Below are positions 15,253-25,481 of a DNA stretch of 64,000 nt, in pieces (position 1 is the stretch's first letter; each line of letters starts with the position of its first letter). The notes below the pieces were generated by a model. It saw nothing but the letters and a program-made list of their open reading frames with translations. It did no database searches and had not been told where the DNA came from. The DNA is from Bimuria novae-zelandiae CBS 107.79 (Eukaryota > Ascomycota > Dothideomycetes > Pleosporales > Didymosphaeriaceae), in NCBI GenBank assembly GCA_010015655.1, contig ML976696.1, positions 266,212 through 330,211 of the forward strand. Reading direction: 5' to 3'. Made by a program: the position numbers and the translations under genes.

Positions 15253-16576
15253 TCAGTGGAGTCGATGCAATTCCAAGTCTTCTGAATTGGAAACCGGGTC
15301 GTAATACCCTCCAGTCGAATATTGTATGTGTAAGCTCTGGCGATCGTCGCTGAGCGACCGACTAATATCCTGTGTCGGTCCTTTGCGTGGCATGTTTGAC
15401 TGTAGTGGTTCATTTTCGTCTCCCAGTGCATCATGAGATTGTGTTCGTGTATGCGTAGGATCCGATATGTCCAGGACCCCGAGCAGCTCATCCGGTTCTG
15501 TCACGGGTTCGATATCCACTGTGCGACTCCAGGTTCCTAAACCCTGTGCCTCGTGTGCTAGGCGTTGTAAGTGGAACGGCGAGTTGCTGATCCATTCCAG
15601 CACAGCGTACTGTGTCGCTCTTTTGTCGCGATTCACAAGATGTTGAAGAAGCCGACATGAGAGGTTAACGATTAAATCGATGTAGGTGGCGATCAGCATG
15701 AGAAATAAGCCAATGAAGATGATAATGGATACGCCGAGGCCGCTGAACGAGTGGAAGTCGCCGCTTCGTATCTTCTGTGAGACAGTTTGGTCAGCAAAGG
15801 ACCAACATCCGTCATCTTAAGGAAGAATTTAGGTACCGTGTAATAGCAAAGTTTGCGGCAACCTTCAACATCTTGACACACTTCAGGTTCTGCTGATAGT
15901 CCGTTTGCCCCTTTCGTCGAGGTCTCGACTAATCTTGACTGTATTGAGGCCAGCTAGGCTTGAAACATGTATACCATCTCTTCTTGCCACCTATTGGAAG
16001 ACAGTGCATCTGTTTGCACCGAAGTGCTGAGTGTAAGTCTCGACAATAACGACGGAAGGCCCGGCAGCATGTCGAACAGCTCAGCTGCGGATAGCGGCCG
16101 GATTCTCCGCGTTAGGCCATATGGCTGTGACTCCTGTATGTATGCATTTCGGTCCAAGCCAGGATTCCAGCAGTTCGAGGGCAGTTCAGGGTCGTATATG
16201 AGAGATTGTGACGCACAGCCCAGAACGCCCGTTGGCACACGGGGCGATAGAACGAAAATCGTCCGTTGTCCGTCAAGGACGACGGCATACCTACTAGCGC
16301 TGTAGCACGGAACCAGGGATCCTCAGTCCGGTTTATGTATAAAATATTGCTTTGGTCAAGAAACATTAACGTAAACTTAGCGTCGGTACGGTTCAACTCT
16401 GGTATTGGAACGAAGGAAACGGTTCCATCGTTCGCAACTGACTTGACTCTACGATACCTCAACATTGGTAAGAAGTAGATATGCTGAAATGAAACTTACC
16501 GGACACTGTAGTCAGCAAAACCCACGTCGAAGATTGAGCGACTGGAAAGCGTCTCGCGAACATTTCCCACTGGTGC

Positions 16577-17580
16577 TTGATATACCATCAGCGACAAATA
16601 CTGTTAAAGAATGCGAGAACCGCGCCGCACGCCTTAGTGAACGTGTGTGATTTGCTCATTGCATGGAATGGAAGAAGTAAAAGGACCTTTCGAAGGCTTA
16701 GCCCGGTTATCTTTGCAGCCCTCGCTGTTGCTTCAGGATTTACTGTCGCGAGTAAGTTTTTAGTCCGGATTTCAGGCCCAGGAGCTTGGAGCGGGGATTG
16801 TCTTAAGCCCGAAGACGATACATATACGTGATGGGCTAGCCTTTGGCGCACCAAGTCCACTAGAGCAACGACTTAACGACTACTTCCTAGGTATCTTCTC
16901 GTCGCGCGTGACGGCAAAAGATTCGAACGAAGTTCTGCTATTGGGAAAAGGATGCGGAAAGAATGGCAATATGGACACATTACCCGACATCATGATCACC
17001 ACGGAGAATCTCCAATTGAGGACAGTGAGTTATCTTGGTCAAGCGCAGGTATGTTATCGAACAGGGTACGTAAGTGAATCGCAAATGTGTCAAACCTACG
17101 TCAAAGGGGCTCTGCCATACATCCTGGATTCAAATGCGACATGCTCTTTTGTGGACAAGATATGTCACAGTTCTACAGGTAACTTGCTACTGGACACTGG
17201 TCCATTGGACAGATTTGTTGATCTGAGTCTAAATCACGAACCAAGATTCAAGCTACAGTTCAAACGTGTGACGGTTATGAGGAGACGCGGATCACGTGTG
17301 CCAATTGGCGGTGGTCTGGTGCTGCTTCCTCATCTTATCAAGCGCCTCTTACCTCAACAGTATCACAAATACGTCATGTAAATAGACCCTACTGCTGGCC
17401 CGTGGAGAGAGCAGCAGGAATAGAACACAACACACGACAACAGAGAACAACACTTCAATGCAAGACAATTATACTGTAATAAAACGGCATTGTGCCCCTT
17501 TGACTACTGAAGAATATACGACTCTGTGGACAGAACGACAACGGAACCAGTCGGTAGATTACATACGATACAACTACGAA
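16577..17580 (+). other. Inverted middle segment of the membrane-protein pseudogene
   Basis: On the plus strand this ~1.0-kb segment encodes the part missing from the flanking minus-strand exons, in order: YHQRQILLKN, SPVIFAALAVASGFTVA, [139-nt intron 16752-16890], SIFSSRVTAKDSNEVLL, Cys-rich region, LLLDTGPLD, LSLNHEPRFKLQFKR, [LTR-like insertion], HCAPLTTEEY, DYIRYNYE. The minus-strand exon to its right ends DGVY, and the minus-strand half to its left resumes at APVGNVRET. One inversion with ends near 16577 and 17580-17619 explains the arrangement. About 38 unassigned bases (17581-17618) lie at the right junction. Confidence 0.72.
17267..17481 (+). mobile_element. LTR-like insertion (215 bp) inside a gene
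   Basis: A 215-bp block starting TGTGACGGTT and ending ACTGTAATA is flanked by AAACG on both sides (17262-17266 and 17482-17486). Removing the block plus one AAACG joins LQFKR directly to HCAPLTTEEY in one frame, so it is an insertion and not an intron. The first ten bases equal the terminal bases of the 8850-8985 element. The final TA may be a RIP-type change from CA. A solo LTR is the simplest reading. Confidence 0.8.
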
Positions 17581-17855
17581 CCTCTTTGTTACTAGCAAAT
17601 GATATTGCGAATGATTTCGTACACACCATCTGTTCTGATTCTTGACAAAAGTGCAAAGTGAAGACCAAATCGCAAGATCTTCCAGACGCTGTTGCCAACG
17701 ACTCCGACGTAGATAGCGAGGAAGGCGGTCAAGAAGCCACCGCTTTGCCGACTGAGCGTCAAGGTAGCTCCGTAAGGACTTTTGTGTGCTTTATTGACCC
17801 TAAATCTAGTGTATATATGCTCGCTGAGTGAATCGAAATCCGCTTGTGTGGCCAT

Positions 17856-18314
17856 GTCGGCAGGCGCAAGAGAGGGGAAGGGAAACAGAGTCGGCGCATG
17901 TGGCTGCAGATAACATAGCGGATATGCACGACTGTGCCGCTTAAACACAGCGTGCTAAGTAGAGCGTTGGAGCCCAGATACTCTTGGATGTCAAAGCCCT
18001 GCAATAAGTTCAGACTCGGCTCATCCTACCGTTTCCAGTCATGGCAGCAGGGGCTTCAGATTTTGTGGGTGGACGAGCGCAATTCGACGGGATTGGAAGG
18101 AGAGGAGAACGAGGCTCGGCCCCCACTCTCGCCAGCTCCAGAATATTGTACATATGTAAACCTGCGTGAATGGAAGAGCATTGAAAATATCGGGATCCGC
18201 GTCGGGCACGGGCTGCAGGGGGGGCGGGTTGTGCAGGTATTTCAGTTCTCAGGCGACTTGGGTTCTGAGAACTGCCCTCCAATTTCGACGTTCACGATGG
18301 TTGTCGGTCGGTCT
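17856..18314. other. Upstream flank of the membrane-protein pseudogene
   Basis: About 460 bp before the Tc1/mariner element. Minus-strand reading frames (for example one with EYLGSNALLSTLCLSG) could be a further 5' exon, but I could not connect them to the family with confidence. Confidence 0.35.
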
Positions 18315-18316
18315 TA

Positions 18317-18392
18317 CAGTCGTTTGCGAAATAGTGTTTCCACCTTTGTCAGCATCGGCTCGCTTGAATCCTTGGTCCGCACCCACACCAAA
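18317..18392 (+). repeat. Left terminal inverted repeat of the Tc1/mariner element
   Basis: Begins CAGTCGTTTGCGAAATAGTG directly after the TA. Its first 38 bases are identical to the reverse complement of 21219-21256, and weaker similarity continues to about 75-110 bases. Confidence 0.9.
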
Positions 18393-18442
18393 TATTACTA
18401 GTAAACCTCGACTGTATACTCATAACCCCATATATATCAATT

Positions 18443-19449
18443 ATGCGCGCTATCCCAGATAAAGCTATTCGCAGAATCGAGTCTCGACTCGCCCTAGGTC
18501 ATAATATATCCCAAATCTCTCGTGATCTCCATATTTCCCGGCCAACAATCAGGAAAGTTTAATTGAACTATAACATCTTTAGAACAGCTAAAGCCCTAAG
18601 GACTGTAAGGCTTAGGAGGCCTCTAGCCCTTGTTGCTGCTTATAAACAAGTTAGTAGGGATAGGTTTAGTATTAAAGTTTTAAGCTGACGTTGCCACAGG
18701 CTCTCTTTAATTTCCTTAATAACAAGCCCATAGCTTACCTTAACGAAATGCAAGACTTCCTCTACGATAAGTTTAATATACAAACATCTATATAGACAGT
18801 GTATCGCGCTCTTAAGGAGGCTCAGTGGTCTCGTAAGGTAGTACAGAAGAGAGCACAGGAGAGGAATTCTCAATTACGTGAAATGTGGAAGGCCAGATCC
18901 CTTCACTAGAGAGCAGAGCAAATCGTGTGCTTGGACGAATCTGCTGCTACCGAACGAACTAGGGATAGAAAGAGGGGGTGGGCACTTAAGGGAAGTGATT
19001 ACAGAGTCACAGGGTCAGTTGCTCGTACGCGACGACGGTCTCTCTTACCTGCTACTGCTGTAGATGGTTACATTGCCCATATGATCATTCAGGGGAGCAT
19101 TACGGCTGAGCTCTTTGAGGCGTTTCTCTAGCATCAAGTGCTCCCGTTGTGTACGCCTTATCTAGGGCCGCGATTAATCCTAGTCCTTAACAACGCCTCT
19201 TCTTATCGAACTTAGCGTGTCCGAGAGCTCTATAAAGAAGCTAGTGTACTCTTGGAGTTTCTTCCCCCATATTCGCCCGATTTTAATCCGATTAAGGCGA
19301 CTTTTAATGACCTTAAGACATAGCTCTGGCGAAACAACGAGGCGCAGTTACTATTTAACACGTTTAAAGAGTTCCTTAATTACGCCGTACGCATAAGGTG
19401 CCGTACTAACCTTTCTAGCTACTTTAAGAAGGCAGGATATAGTGTATAA
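18443..19449 (+). pseudogene. Tc1/mariner DDE transposase, RIP-inactivated
   Basis: An ~335-codon frame with several stops. The N-terminus is a helix-turn-helix (IRRIESRLALGHNISQISRDL). The catalytic region keeps VCLDES (first Asp, 18934-18936) and the LEFLPPYSPDFNPI block typical of the family. The second catalytic residue is Asn, not Asp, in LVL-N-NAS (codon 19189-19191). The final acidic residue is Lys, not Glu, in NPI-K-A (codon 19294-19296). Both are G-to-A changes in TpG context, as RIP produces. In-frame TAA/TAG/TGA codons interrupt the frame repeatedly. Confidence 0.85.
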
Positions 19450-19559
19450 GACGTGCATTTAGGGTGAAGGTACACTAGGTAGAGTTAGCGCCTAACTTAA
19501 GATGTACGTACATATATTAACACCCTTAACCTGGCCGTTTCGGCTATAACTTAGTACTA

Positions 19560-21070
19560 TAATTAAACTAGTACTAGATGCTAAGCCTTTTGCTCTTCAC
19601 ACCCTGTTTCTAGTCCTTTATAAGCTTCCGCATGCGAAACAATGTCCTAAGCCCTGTACTAGCTCCCGCCTAACTCTACCATATATCGTTTGTCATCAGC
19701 TTCTCGTCCTTCACTGTATTAAAGTCCCAGTCGCCCTCCTCTAGCTAAGCCTCAAGCTTCCGTAAAAACTCACAGTAATCCTTCTCTGATTTAGAGCGCC
19801 ACTAAGCAAAGAAGCTAGTTATCATTATATCTCTTGCATTAGGAGGGCTACTAGTGAATACTGGGCTTAATGGAGCAGCCTGGGGTAGAGACAAATAGAG
19901 AGGTGTTTCTCCTAACTGCCCTGTACGCTGGAGGTTAGAGAGCTCTCGCATGGCTATAATATTAACAAGCTGGCTAATTGCTCTAGTAATGTCTCTAGCT
20001 AGGGGAGCAGCTGGCTCTTTGCCCTTAGCCTTTATTTTATTAATACGGCCTCTCTTTATTATCTTAAACACTTAATCGCTAGGTTTCTCTATAGTAGCCT
20101 CTCCTTATTTTATGTCCTTAGCCTATAAACGTAGTGTAGGGCTATTAAGAGGGTAATAGTTCTCTACTTAATCCACCTCATCTAGGCTGCTCTTGTGAAC
20201 GTAGCAGGTAAGAGTACTATTACTGCAATACGTATTCTTGCAATACTAACGCTCCGTAAACCCAGGGATATAGTTCCCACTTGCTGCTTCCGTAGCTACT
20301 ATTTCACCAAGCATTGCAAGCTACTAATTGGTTGCTGTATCCCCTCCCCCACCCTTGGCGATTCTCCTTAGGGTCCTACTTAGTATACGGCCCTATAATA
20401 ACTGCTGTGTTTGCTCTTAAGTTTCCTCCTCAATCATCTTAAGTTCTACATTAAAATTTAACTATTTTGTCCTATATCTCTTACGGAGGCTGCGGAGTAT
20501 TTGTAAATAGCTACTCTACTTAATAGGGCTCTCTATCTCGTTTAAAAAGTACTCCTCTTTTCTCTGGCCCGTGGCATATACTGTTGCAACGGCAGCTTAA
20601 ACTTTCCTAATATAAGGATAGAGACGATTATAGATGCGAGTACACTAAGCGTCCCATATAGAATAAGTCCTAGTATACTTAGTGAGATACTCTAACTTCG
20701 TCTAAGGGAGAATCTCCTTGCCTAATTAAGCAGTCTATTAGGAAGCAAACTTTACAAGGGGCTCTAATAGTATATTATCGTCGTCGTTAATTCCACCGCG
20801 GTTGGATGTTTGAACTAGGTTATCCTCAAGCAGGTCCGAGAGAGACGAGTAGATTTAGATTAGAGGGGATAACGGCAGCTTAGGAGGTAGAGGAGGAGGA
20901 GGCGGAGTTAGAGCTTTTCTTTTACTTTGCTTCTTAGCTTTTCTAGTGTTTCTATTCACTGCCGGCGGCGTGGACTGCTCTAGGCGCGCGGGGGGCTTGC
21001 GGGTGCGCTTGGGGCGAGATGTGTGGGTCTCTAGCTGGTTACCAGGCCGTTTGCGACCTCTGGGTGCCAT
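19560..21070 (-). pseudogene. Second ORF of the Tc1/mariner element, unknown function
   Basis: Starting at the ATG at 21070, a ~480-codon minus-strand frame can be followed to about 19560 through many stop codons that look like CAG/CAA/TGG changed to TAG/TAA/TGA. The N-terminus is very basic (GRKRP, SRPKRTRKPPARL) with a Pro-run; the middle has EYLTKYTRTYSIWDA and IYNRLYPYIRKV, and a C-terminal part has WRSKSEKDYCEFLRKLEA. The basic start suggests DNA binding, but I do not recognise the family. Confidence 0.6.
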
Positions 21071-21180
21071 ATCGCGTTTGTGACTCTTGTATTAATATAA
21101 TATAGTAATTTACATATACTTTAAAGCCTTTAAAGCAAACTACATGGGTGTGTGAATGTATAGTCGCGATTACTATAGGA

Positions 21181-21256
21181 ATTTTGGTTGTGGGCGGGGC
21201 CAAGGATTCAACCGAGCGTGCTGACAAAGGTGGAAACACTATTTCGCAAACGACTG
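21181..21256 (-). repeat. Right terminal inverted repeat of the Tc1/mariner element
   Basis: Ends CTATTTCGCAAACGACTG followed by TA. It is the mirror of 18317-18392, with small differences in the inner half. Confidence 0.9.
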
Positions 21257-21549
21257 TAGTGATCCGAATAAAGTTATTTATGACGTCACATGGTCTTTCC
21301 CGGTTCGTTCGGTAGCAGCTACCCCGGAGTTGTCAATTGAAATAACAGCTTCTCGTGATCGGCAGAAACGCTACGGCTATGCGGTTCATTATGCCTCCAA
21401 TCAAGCTTCCTTTAGTGAATGCTTGTTTCCCCACGTTGCCACGGTCTAATTTGAACAGGCAAAAGCGAAAAGCATAAGGCAGTGCTGGCCCTACAAGGCC
21501 ACTTGATTGCTAACTATCGATTCTCACTGGACTTCTGCAATCAATCAGG

Positions 21550-22866
21550 ATGGGACTTGTAAAATCTCTCACGGCTCTGGCAATGTCCTGCGCTGTTGCG
21601 TCTGCCAGCTTAGAACAAGTAATCCTTCCCAATGCACGCCTGCAATGTACAGTGTACGCCAACGGCAATCAAACCGACGACGTGCCTACTCTACTCCAAG
21701 CGTTTAGCACATGCGGCAACGGTGGCGACATCATCTTCCCAGAGAGCGAGGACTACTACATCGCCACACGCTTAAACCCCACCTTGAACGACGTCCGCAT
21801 CCACTGGCACGGCCAATGGACATTCTCACCGGATCTCACCTACTGGCGTCAAAACTCCTACCCAATATTTTTCCAGAACCACGCCGCTGGCTTCATCCTC
21901 ACAGGCGACGGGATCTGGATCAACGGATACTCAACCGGCGGTATCTTCGGCAACGGCAATACCTGGTACGTCGCCGAAGCCGCCTCGCCCGTCGGCGACA
22001 CACAGCCTGGACGTCCTATGCCTTTCGTCTTTTGGAACGTGTCAGATGTGACTGTATCCAATTTCTACGTCCGCGATCCCCAGCTCTGGGCCATCAACAT
22101 CATGAACGGCACGAACATGGCGTTCAGCAACATGACCGTGAATGCGACGGCGCCGTCCGCGCCCAAGAATGGGACAAATTGGATTCAGAACACGGATGGC
22201 TTTGATACCATGGACGCAAATAATATTCTGCTGGAGAACTTTGTCTACCAGGGTGGCGACGATTGCGTGGCTATCAAGCCGCGGAGCTACAATATCAAGA
22301 TCAGGAATATTACCTGCCATGGGGGAAATGGCATTGCGATTGGCAGTCTGGGCCAGTATCTCGAGGACTCGAGCGTGGAGAATGTGATCATTGATGGGGC
22401 CCGGCTGATCCGCAATGAATGGCTGCATGGCTCTGTGCTGATTAAGACTTGGGTTGGTGTCTTAGTCAATCAGTCGAGTCGCAGCTATGAATCGGCTTAT
22501 GTGTCTCGCGGTGCTGGCTGGGGTCGTGTAAGAAACATTTTGTTCTCGAATTTCCATGTTGCAGGTGCTGAAGCGGGACCGGAGATCAACCAGGACAGTG
22601 GGAACAATGGGACGAAGGCGTTTCAGGGGAGAAGTCTCATGGAGATCTCCAACATCGCGTATGCGAATTGGACCGGGTATCTGCATCTTGACGACGGTGC
22701 CAACGAGACTACTAAGATCTCGTGCTCGAAGGTGCATCCTTGCTACAACATCGACTTTGGGAATTTTAGCTTGACGGTGGCGGAGAACTCGACTAATACT
22801 GGGATAGGCGAGTGTAGGTTTGTGGAGGCGGGCGGGATTCATGAGCTAAACGGTACTAGTTGTTGA
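21550..22866 (+). CDS. Secreted glycoside hydrolase family 28 (exo-polygalacturonase type)
   Basis: Intact single-exon ORF of 438 aa. An N-terminal signal peptide is clear (residues 1-20, hydrophobic core ALAMSCAVASA). GH28 catalytic motifs are present in order: NTDGFD (Asp216 region), GGDDCV (Asp237/238), CHGGNGIAIGS (His257 in place of the usual GHG spacing) and LIKTW (residues 297-301). Several N-glycosylation sequons and Cys pairs fit a secreted wall-degrading enzyme. It hydrolyses galacturonic-acid linkages in pectin outside the cell; motif order suggests an exo-acting enzyme, but a rhamnogalacturonan-related activity cannot be excluded. It lies between two DNA transposons, yet carries no RIP-like damage. 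Confidence 0.88.
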   Translation: MGLVKSLTALAMSCAVASASLEQVILPNARLQCTVYANGNQTDDVPTLLQAFSTCGNGGDIIFPESEDYYIATRLNPTLNDVRIHWHGQWTFSPDLTYWRQNSYPIFFQNHAAGFILTGDGIWINGYSTGGIFGNGNTWYVAEAASPVGDTQPGRPMPFVFWNVSDVTVSNFYVRDPQLWAINIMNGTNMAFSNMTVNATAPSAPKNGTNWIQNTDGFDTMDANNILLENFVYQGGDDCVAIKPRSYNIKIRNITCHGGNGIAIGSLGQYLEDSSVENVIIDGARLIRNEWLHGSVLIKTWVGVLVNQSSRSYESAYVSRGAGWGRVRNILFSNFHVAGAEAGPEINQDSGNNGTKAFQGRSLMEISNIAYANWTGYLHLDDGANETTKISCSKVHPCYNIDFGNFSLTVAENSTNTGIGECRFVEAGGIHELNGTSC

Positions 22867-23264
22867 ACCTGAGACCGCCATATGTAATGACAATGATCTC
22901 TTCCTTTGGGAGTGGAAAATGTCTGGAACTGTCTGCACACGACGTACTTACTGAACGTGTCTGTATATGGAGTGCAATTTTCCGATTGCGGGACACGCCT
23001 CTGCTGTATCCAAGAGGTTTCGCGCTGGTAGAACTACTAGTCGGAGCGAGAGGGAAAACACAACTAGTGCATATTAGTGAGCAACCCTGCAATATATACG
23101 GTTGCTCCGTCAGTATGCAGACAGGCCAGTTAACAATGGCGCCAACTCGTGAGCATGAAGGACTAGCTGGGCAACACCGTATTTTTTGGATTAGGTGTGG
23201 TAACACGCATTGTATAAGAGTTATTGGGAGAAGAGAAAAGTTGAGGCACATCTACTGTCAAATA
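22867..23264. other. Intergenic between GH28 and piggyBac-type element
   Basis: About 400 bp with no recognisable gene. It contains the GH28 3' flank and the insertion site of the next transposon. Overlapping short ORFs have no family content. Confidence 0.4.
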
Positions 23265-23325
23265 TCCCCCGCAGGGCCTGAATCTGCCGTACACGGGCCA
23301 CATATGAATGGCCAATTAGATGAAA
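23265..23325 (+). repeat. Left terminal inverted repeat of the piggyBac-type element
   Basis: Matches the reverse complement of 25482-25542. About 38 terminal bases are almost perfect, followed by a weaker match that includes TGGCCAAT and GGATGAA-like blocks. Confidence 0.85.
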
Positions 23326-23429
23326 GCGTTCGAAACCTCCAAACCTTGCATCGTGATGTCAGCAATTCCCAAAAATCGTCAATTACCAGCTAAAATAAAC
23401 CTTTTTTAGAAGCTCTACCATCTGCAACT

Positions 23430-25394
23430 ATGCCTAAAGGTGCCGTGACGCTGAGCAATGATGCTGACTTCGTCAGGTACACAAAGTACTCGAAAAAAGC
23501 TGGTGTTTTGCCCAATCTGCCAAAGGATCCGCCACCCGACTGGCAACCGCTCAAGATCAACAACCCACGTATTTTTGGTGAGGCGGAGATACCTGAAGGT
23601 ATCGCGGGGGATCCTATTTCCCTATTCGAGTTGTTTTTTGACGTCGACGTCCTCGATAGTATCGCCCACCATACGAATCGCCACGCTGAGTTGCTCCGGC
23701 AAGCGCCCTCGCAGGAATATTGTAGAGACTGGAAACCGACGTCACCGGCAGAGTTGTACACGTACTTTGCAATCATCGTCTATATGGGAGNNNNNNNNNN
23801 NNNNNNNNNNNNNNNNNNNNNNNNNNNNNNNNNNNNNNNNNNNNNNNNNNNNNNNNNNNNNNNNNNNNNNNNNNNNNNNNNNNNNNNNNNNNNNNNNNNN
23901 NNNNNNNNNNNNNNNNNNNNNNNNNNNNNNNNNNNNNNNNNNNNNNNNNNNNNNNNNNNNNNNNNNNNNNNNNNNNNNNNNNNNNNNNNNNNNNNNNNNN
24001 NNNNNNNNNNNNNNNNNNNNNNNNNNNNNNNNNNNNNNNNNNNNNNNNNNNNNNNNNNNNNNNNNNNNNNNNNNNNNNNNNNNNNNNNNNNNNNNNNNNN
24101 NNNNNNNNNNNNNNNNNNNNNNNNNNNNNNNNNNNNNNNNNNNNNNNNNNNNNNNNNNNNNNNNNNNNNNNNNNNNNNNNNNNNNNNNNNNNNNNNNNNN
24201 NNNNNNNNNNNNNNNNNNNNNNNNNNNNNNNNNNNNNNNNNNNNNNNNNNNNNNNNNNNNNNNNNNNNNNNNNNNNNNNNNNNNNATCTCCATATTGTTT
24301 GGGACGACAATCTCTTCAACACCATCCCCATGCTCGAATACCTGAGATCCAAAGGCGTAGGCTGTGCTGGGACAGTCAGGACGACCAAAACTTCGACGGA
24401 GGAGCTTTTTGAGATGACGGCCAAGGCAGAAGTTGAGATAAACAATAGCAGGTCGGCCAGTAAAAGGCTATCAAAGGAGCGCTTCAATAGCGATCTTATA
24501 CGTACAAAGACGCAGTTTTCGAGCAAGATGAGGTGGGGAGAGACATACTGGGCGCTCTCAGCGTCAAAGAGAGTACTGGAGATGGCTTGGAGAGACAGTC
24601 AAGTCGTGCTTTTTGCAAGTACAGTCGCTGAGCGTGAGTACTGACGTCATTCTTGACAAGTCTTGGCATGGAGTCGTACTCTGTCAACTAACGATAATCG
24701 CTACCTAGCAAAGCAACACATCGTCAAGCTACGTCGACGCTCAAAGCTGGCCCAAAACAACAAAAACGTCTTCGAGGAGGCCTTTGGCAATCACGCTGTA
24801 AAGTTTCTCGGGATCCCTACGATGATTGACGACTACAATCGCCACAAGAGCGACGTTGATCGATTTGATCAGTGCAGAAGCTATTACTCCACGCAGCAGG
24901 TCAAGCATCGTACTTGGCGACCTCTACTCTACTTTCTACTCGATTTGAGCCTCAATAACGCGTATAGACTCTCCTCGTACTCCTCCGCCGTCCATACCAA
25001 ACAATCGGGCCACAAGAAGTTCCTATACAAGCTTATAGAGCAGCTCTTTGAGCGTGGCACCAGCCTTTGCCACGGGTCAAAGAAGCGGGCAAGAGTCGAC
25101 GACGTCGTCGTCACTGAGGAGAGCGCCCACAAGTCTATCAAGCTATTTGCAGAGGCAAAGACTTGTGCTGTTTGTGCTACAACTGGGCGTAAGAGCAACA
25201 GCTCAGCGCCTTCAAGGATGCCTCTCAAGACGACTTCAGGCAACAGACGTACTCCGAGGACGTTGTTTGGCTGCTCCGTCTGCAAGTTGCCTTTGTGTAG
25301 GCCAGAAGTACGCTCTGAGTGCTGGCAAGAGCACCTACGACGTCACCGAACGATCAAGCAAGTTGACACGAAAATAAGCTCAAGTATCAAGTAA
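23430..25394 (+). CDS. piggyBac-like transposase (DDE_Tnp_1_7 type), gap inside
   Basis: Exon 1 is 23430-24633 and exon 2 is 24709-25394, with a 75-nt intron (gtgagt...tcaactaac...cctag). The N-terminal part (SLFELFFDVDVLDSIAHHTN) and post-gap part (HIVWDDNLFNTIPMLEYL, GVGCAGTVR; then DDYNRHKSDVDRFDQCRSYY and TWRPLLYFLLDLSLNNAY) follow the piggyBac transposase core, including the second catalytic Asp region and the D-x2-N-x5-DxxDQ block. A C-terminal Cys/His-rich domain (CAVC...CSVCKLPLC...CWQEHLRRH) corresponds to the end-binding zinc domain. The first catalytic Asp would lie in the 495-base gap. Integrity cannot be judged until that gap is filled. Confidence 0.85.
23791..24285. other. Assembly gap (495 N)
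   Basis: A run of N inside the transposase. Frames on both sides are compatible with a continuous ORF. The gap probably reflects collapse between near-identical copies of the element elsewhere in the genome (inference). Confidence 0.95.
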
Positions 25395-25481
25395 TTCTAT
25401 GTTAAAACCTCCAAGAATGCAATCTCTATACAAATTTGCCCTACAAGCTCATATTATTTGGTTTTCATGCAGAGTCGGAGG

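Larger units (their letters stand above)
15253..17855 (-). pseudogene. Large fungal membrane protein gene, split by internal inversion
   Basis: I recognise an unnamed family of large fungal membrane proteins with an N-terminal GATLTL...GGFL(I/T)AFLA membrane helix, a Cys-rich external region and a C-terminal helix. The first exon (start 17855, minus) carries SPYGATLTLSRQSGGFLTAFLAIYVG and ends ...RTDGVY at 17619. The C-terminal half is on the same strand from 16576 down to 15253: VGFADYSV, VPIPELN, DPWFRATALVG, FYRP, LGC, then IIIFIGLFLMLIA near the end. The middle third is present but on the opposite strand (16577-17580). Further damage is a one-base deletion near 16240 (FYRP / VPTGVLGC), an in-frame TAG at 15954-15956 between YMFQA and LASIQS, and a 215-bp LTR-like insertion. 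Introns at 15775-15836 and 16458-16499 still look intact. Function of the family is unknown to me. Confidence 0.75.
18317..21256 (+). mobile_element. Tc1/mariner-type DNA transposon, two ORFs, 2940 bp
   Basis: Complete element bounded by long terminal inverted repeats and flanked by TA on both sides (18315-18316 and 21257-21258), the hallmark duplication of the superfamily. It contains a plus-strand transposase (18443-19449) and a second, convergent minus-strand ORF (about 19560-21070). Both are broken by stop codons with a RIP-like pattern, so the element is dead, although its ends are well preserved and could in principle still be recognised by a transposase supplied elsewhere (inference). 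Confidence 0.9.

Noticed and set aside
16752..16890. Ordinary plus-strand gene starting at 16577
   Set aside because: The first codon is TTG, no ATG fits, and the content is the missing middle of the flanking minus-strand gene.
17267..17481. Reading the 215-bp block as an intron
   Set aside because: The flanks are exact AAACG duplications, the block starts TG and ends TA, and splice signals are not convincing, whereas removal of the block plus one duplication restores the frame.
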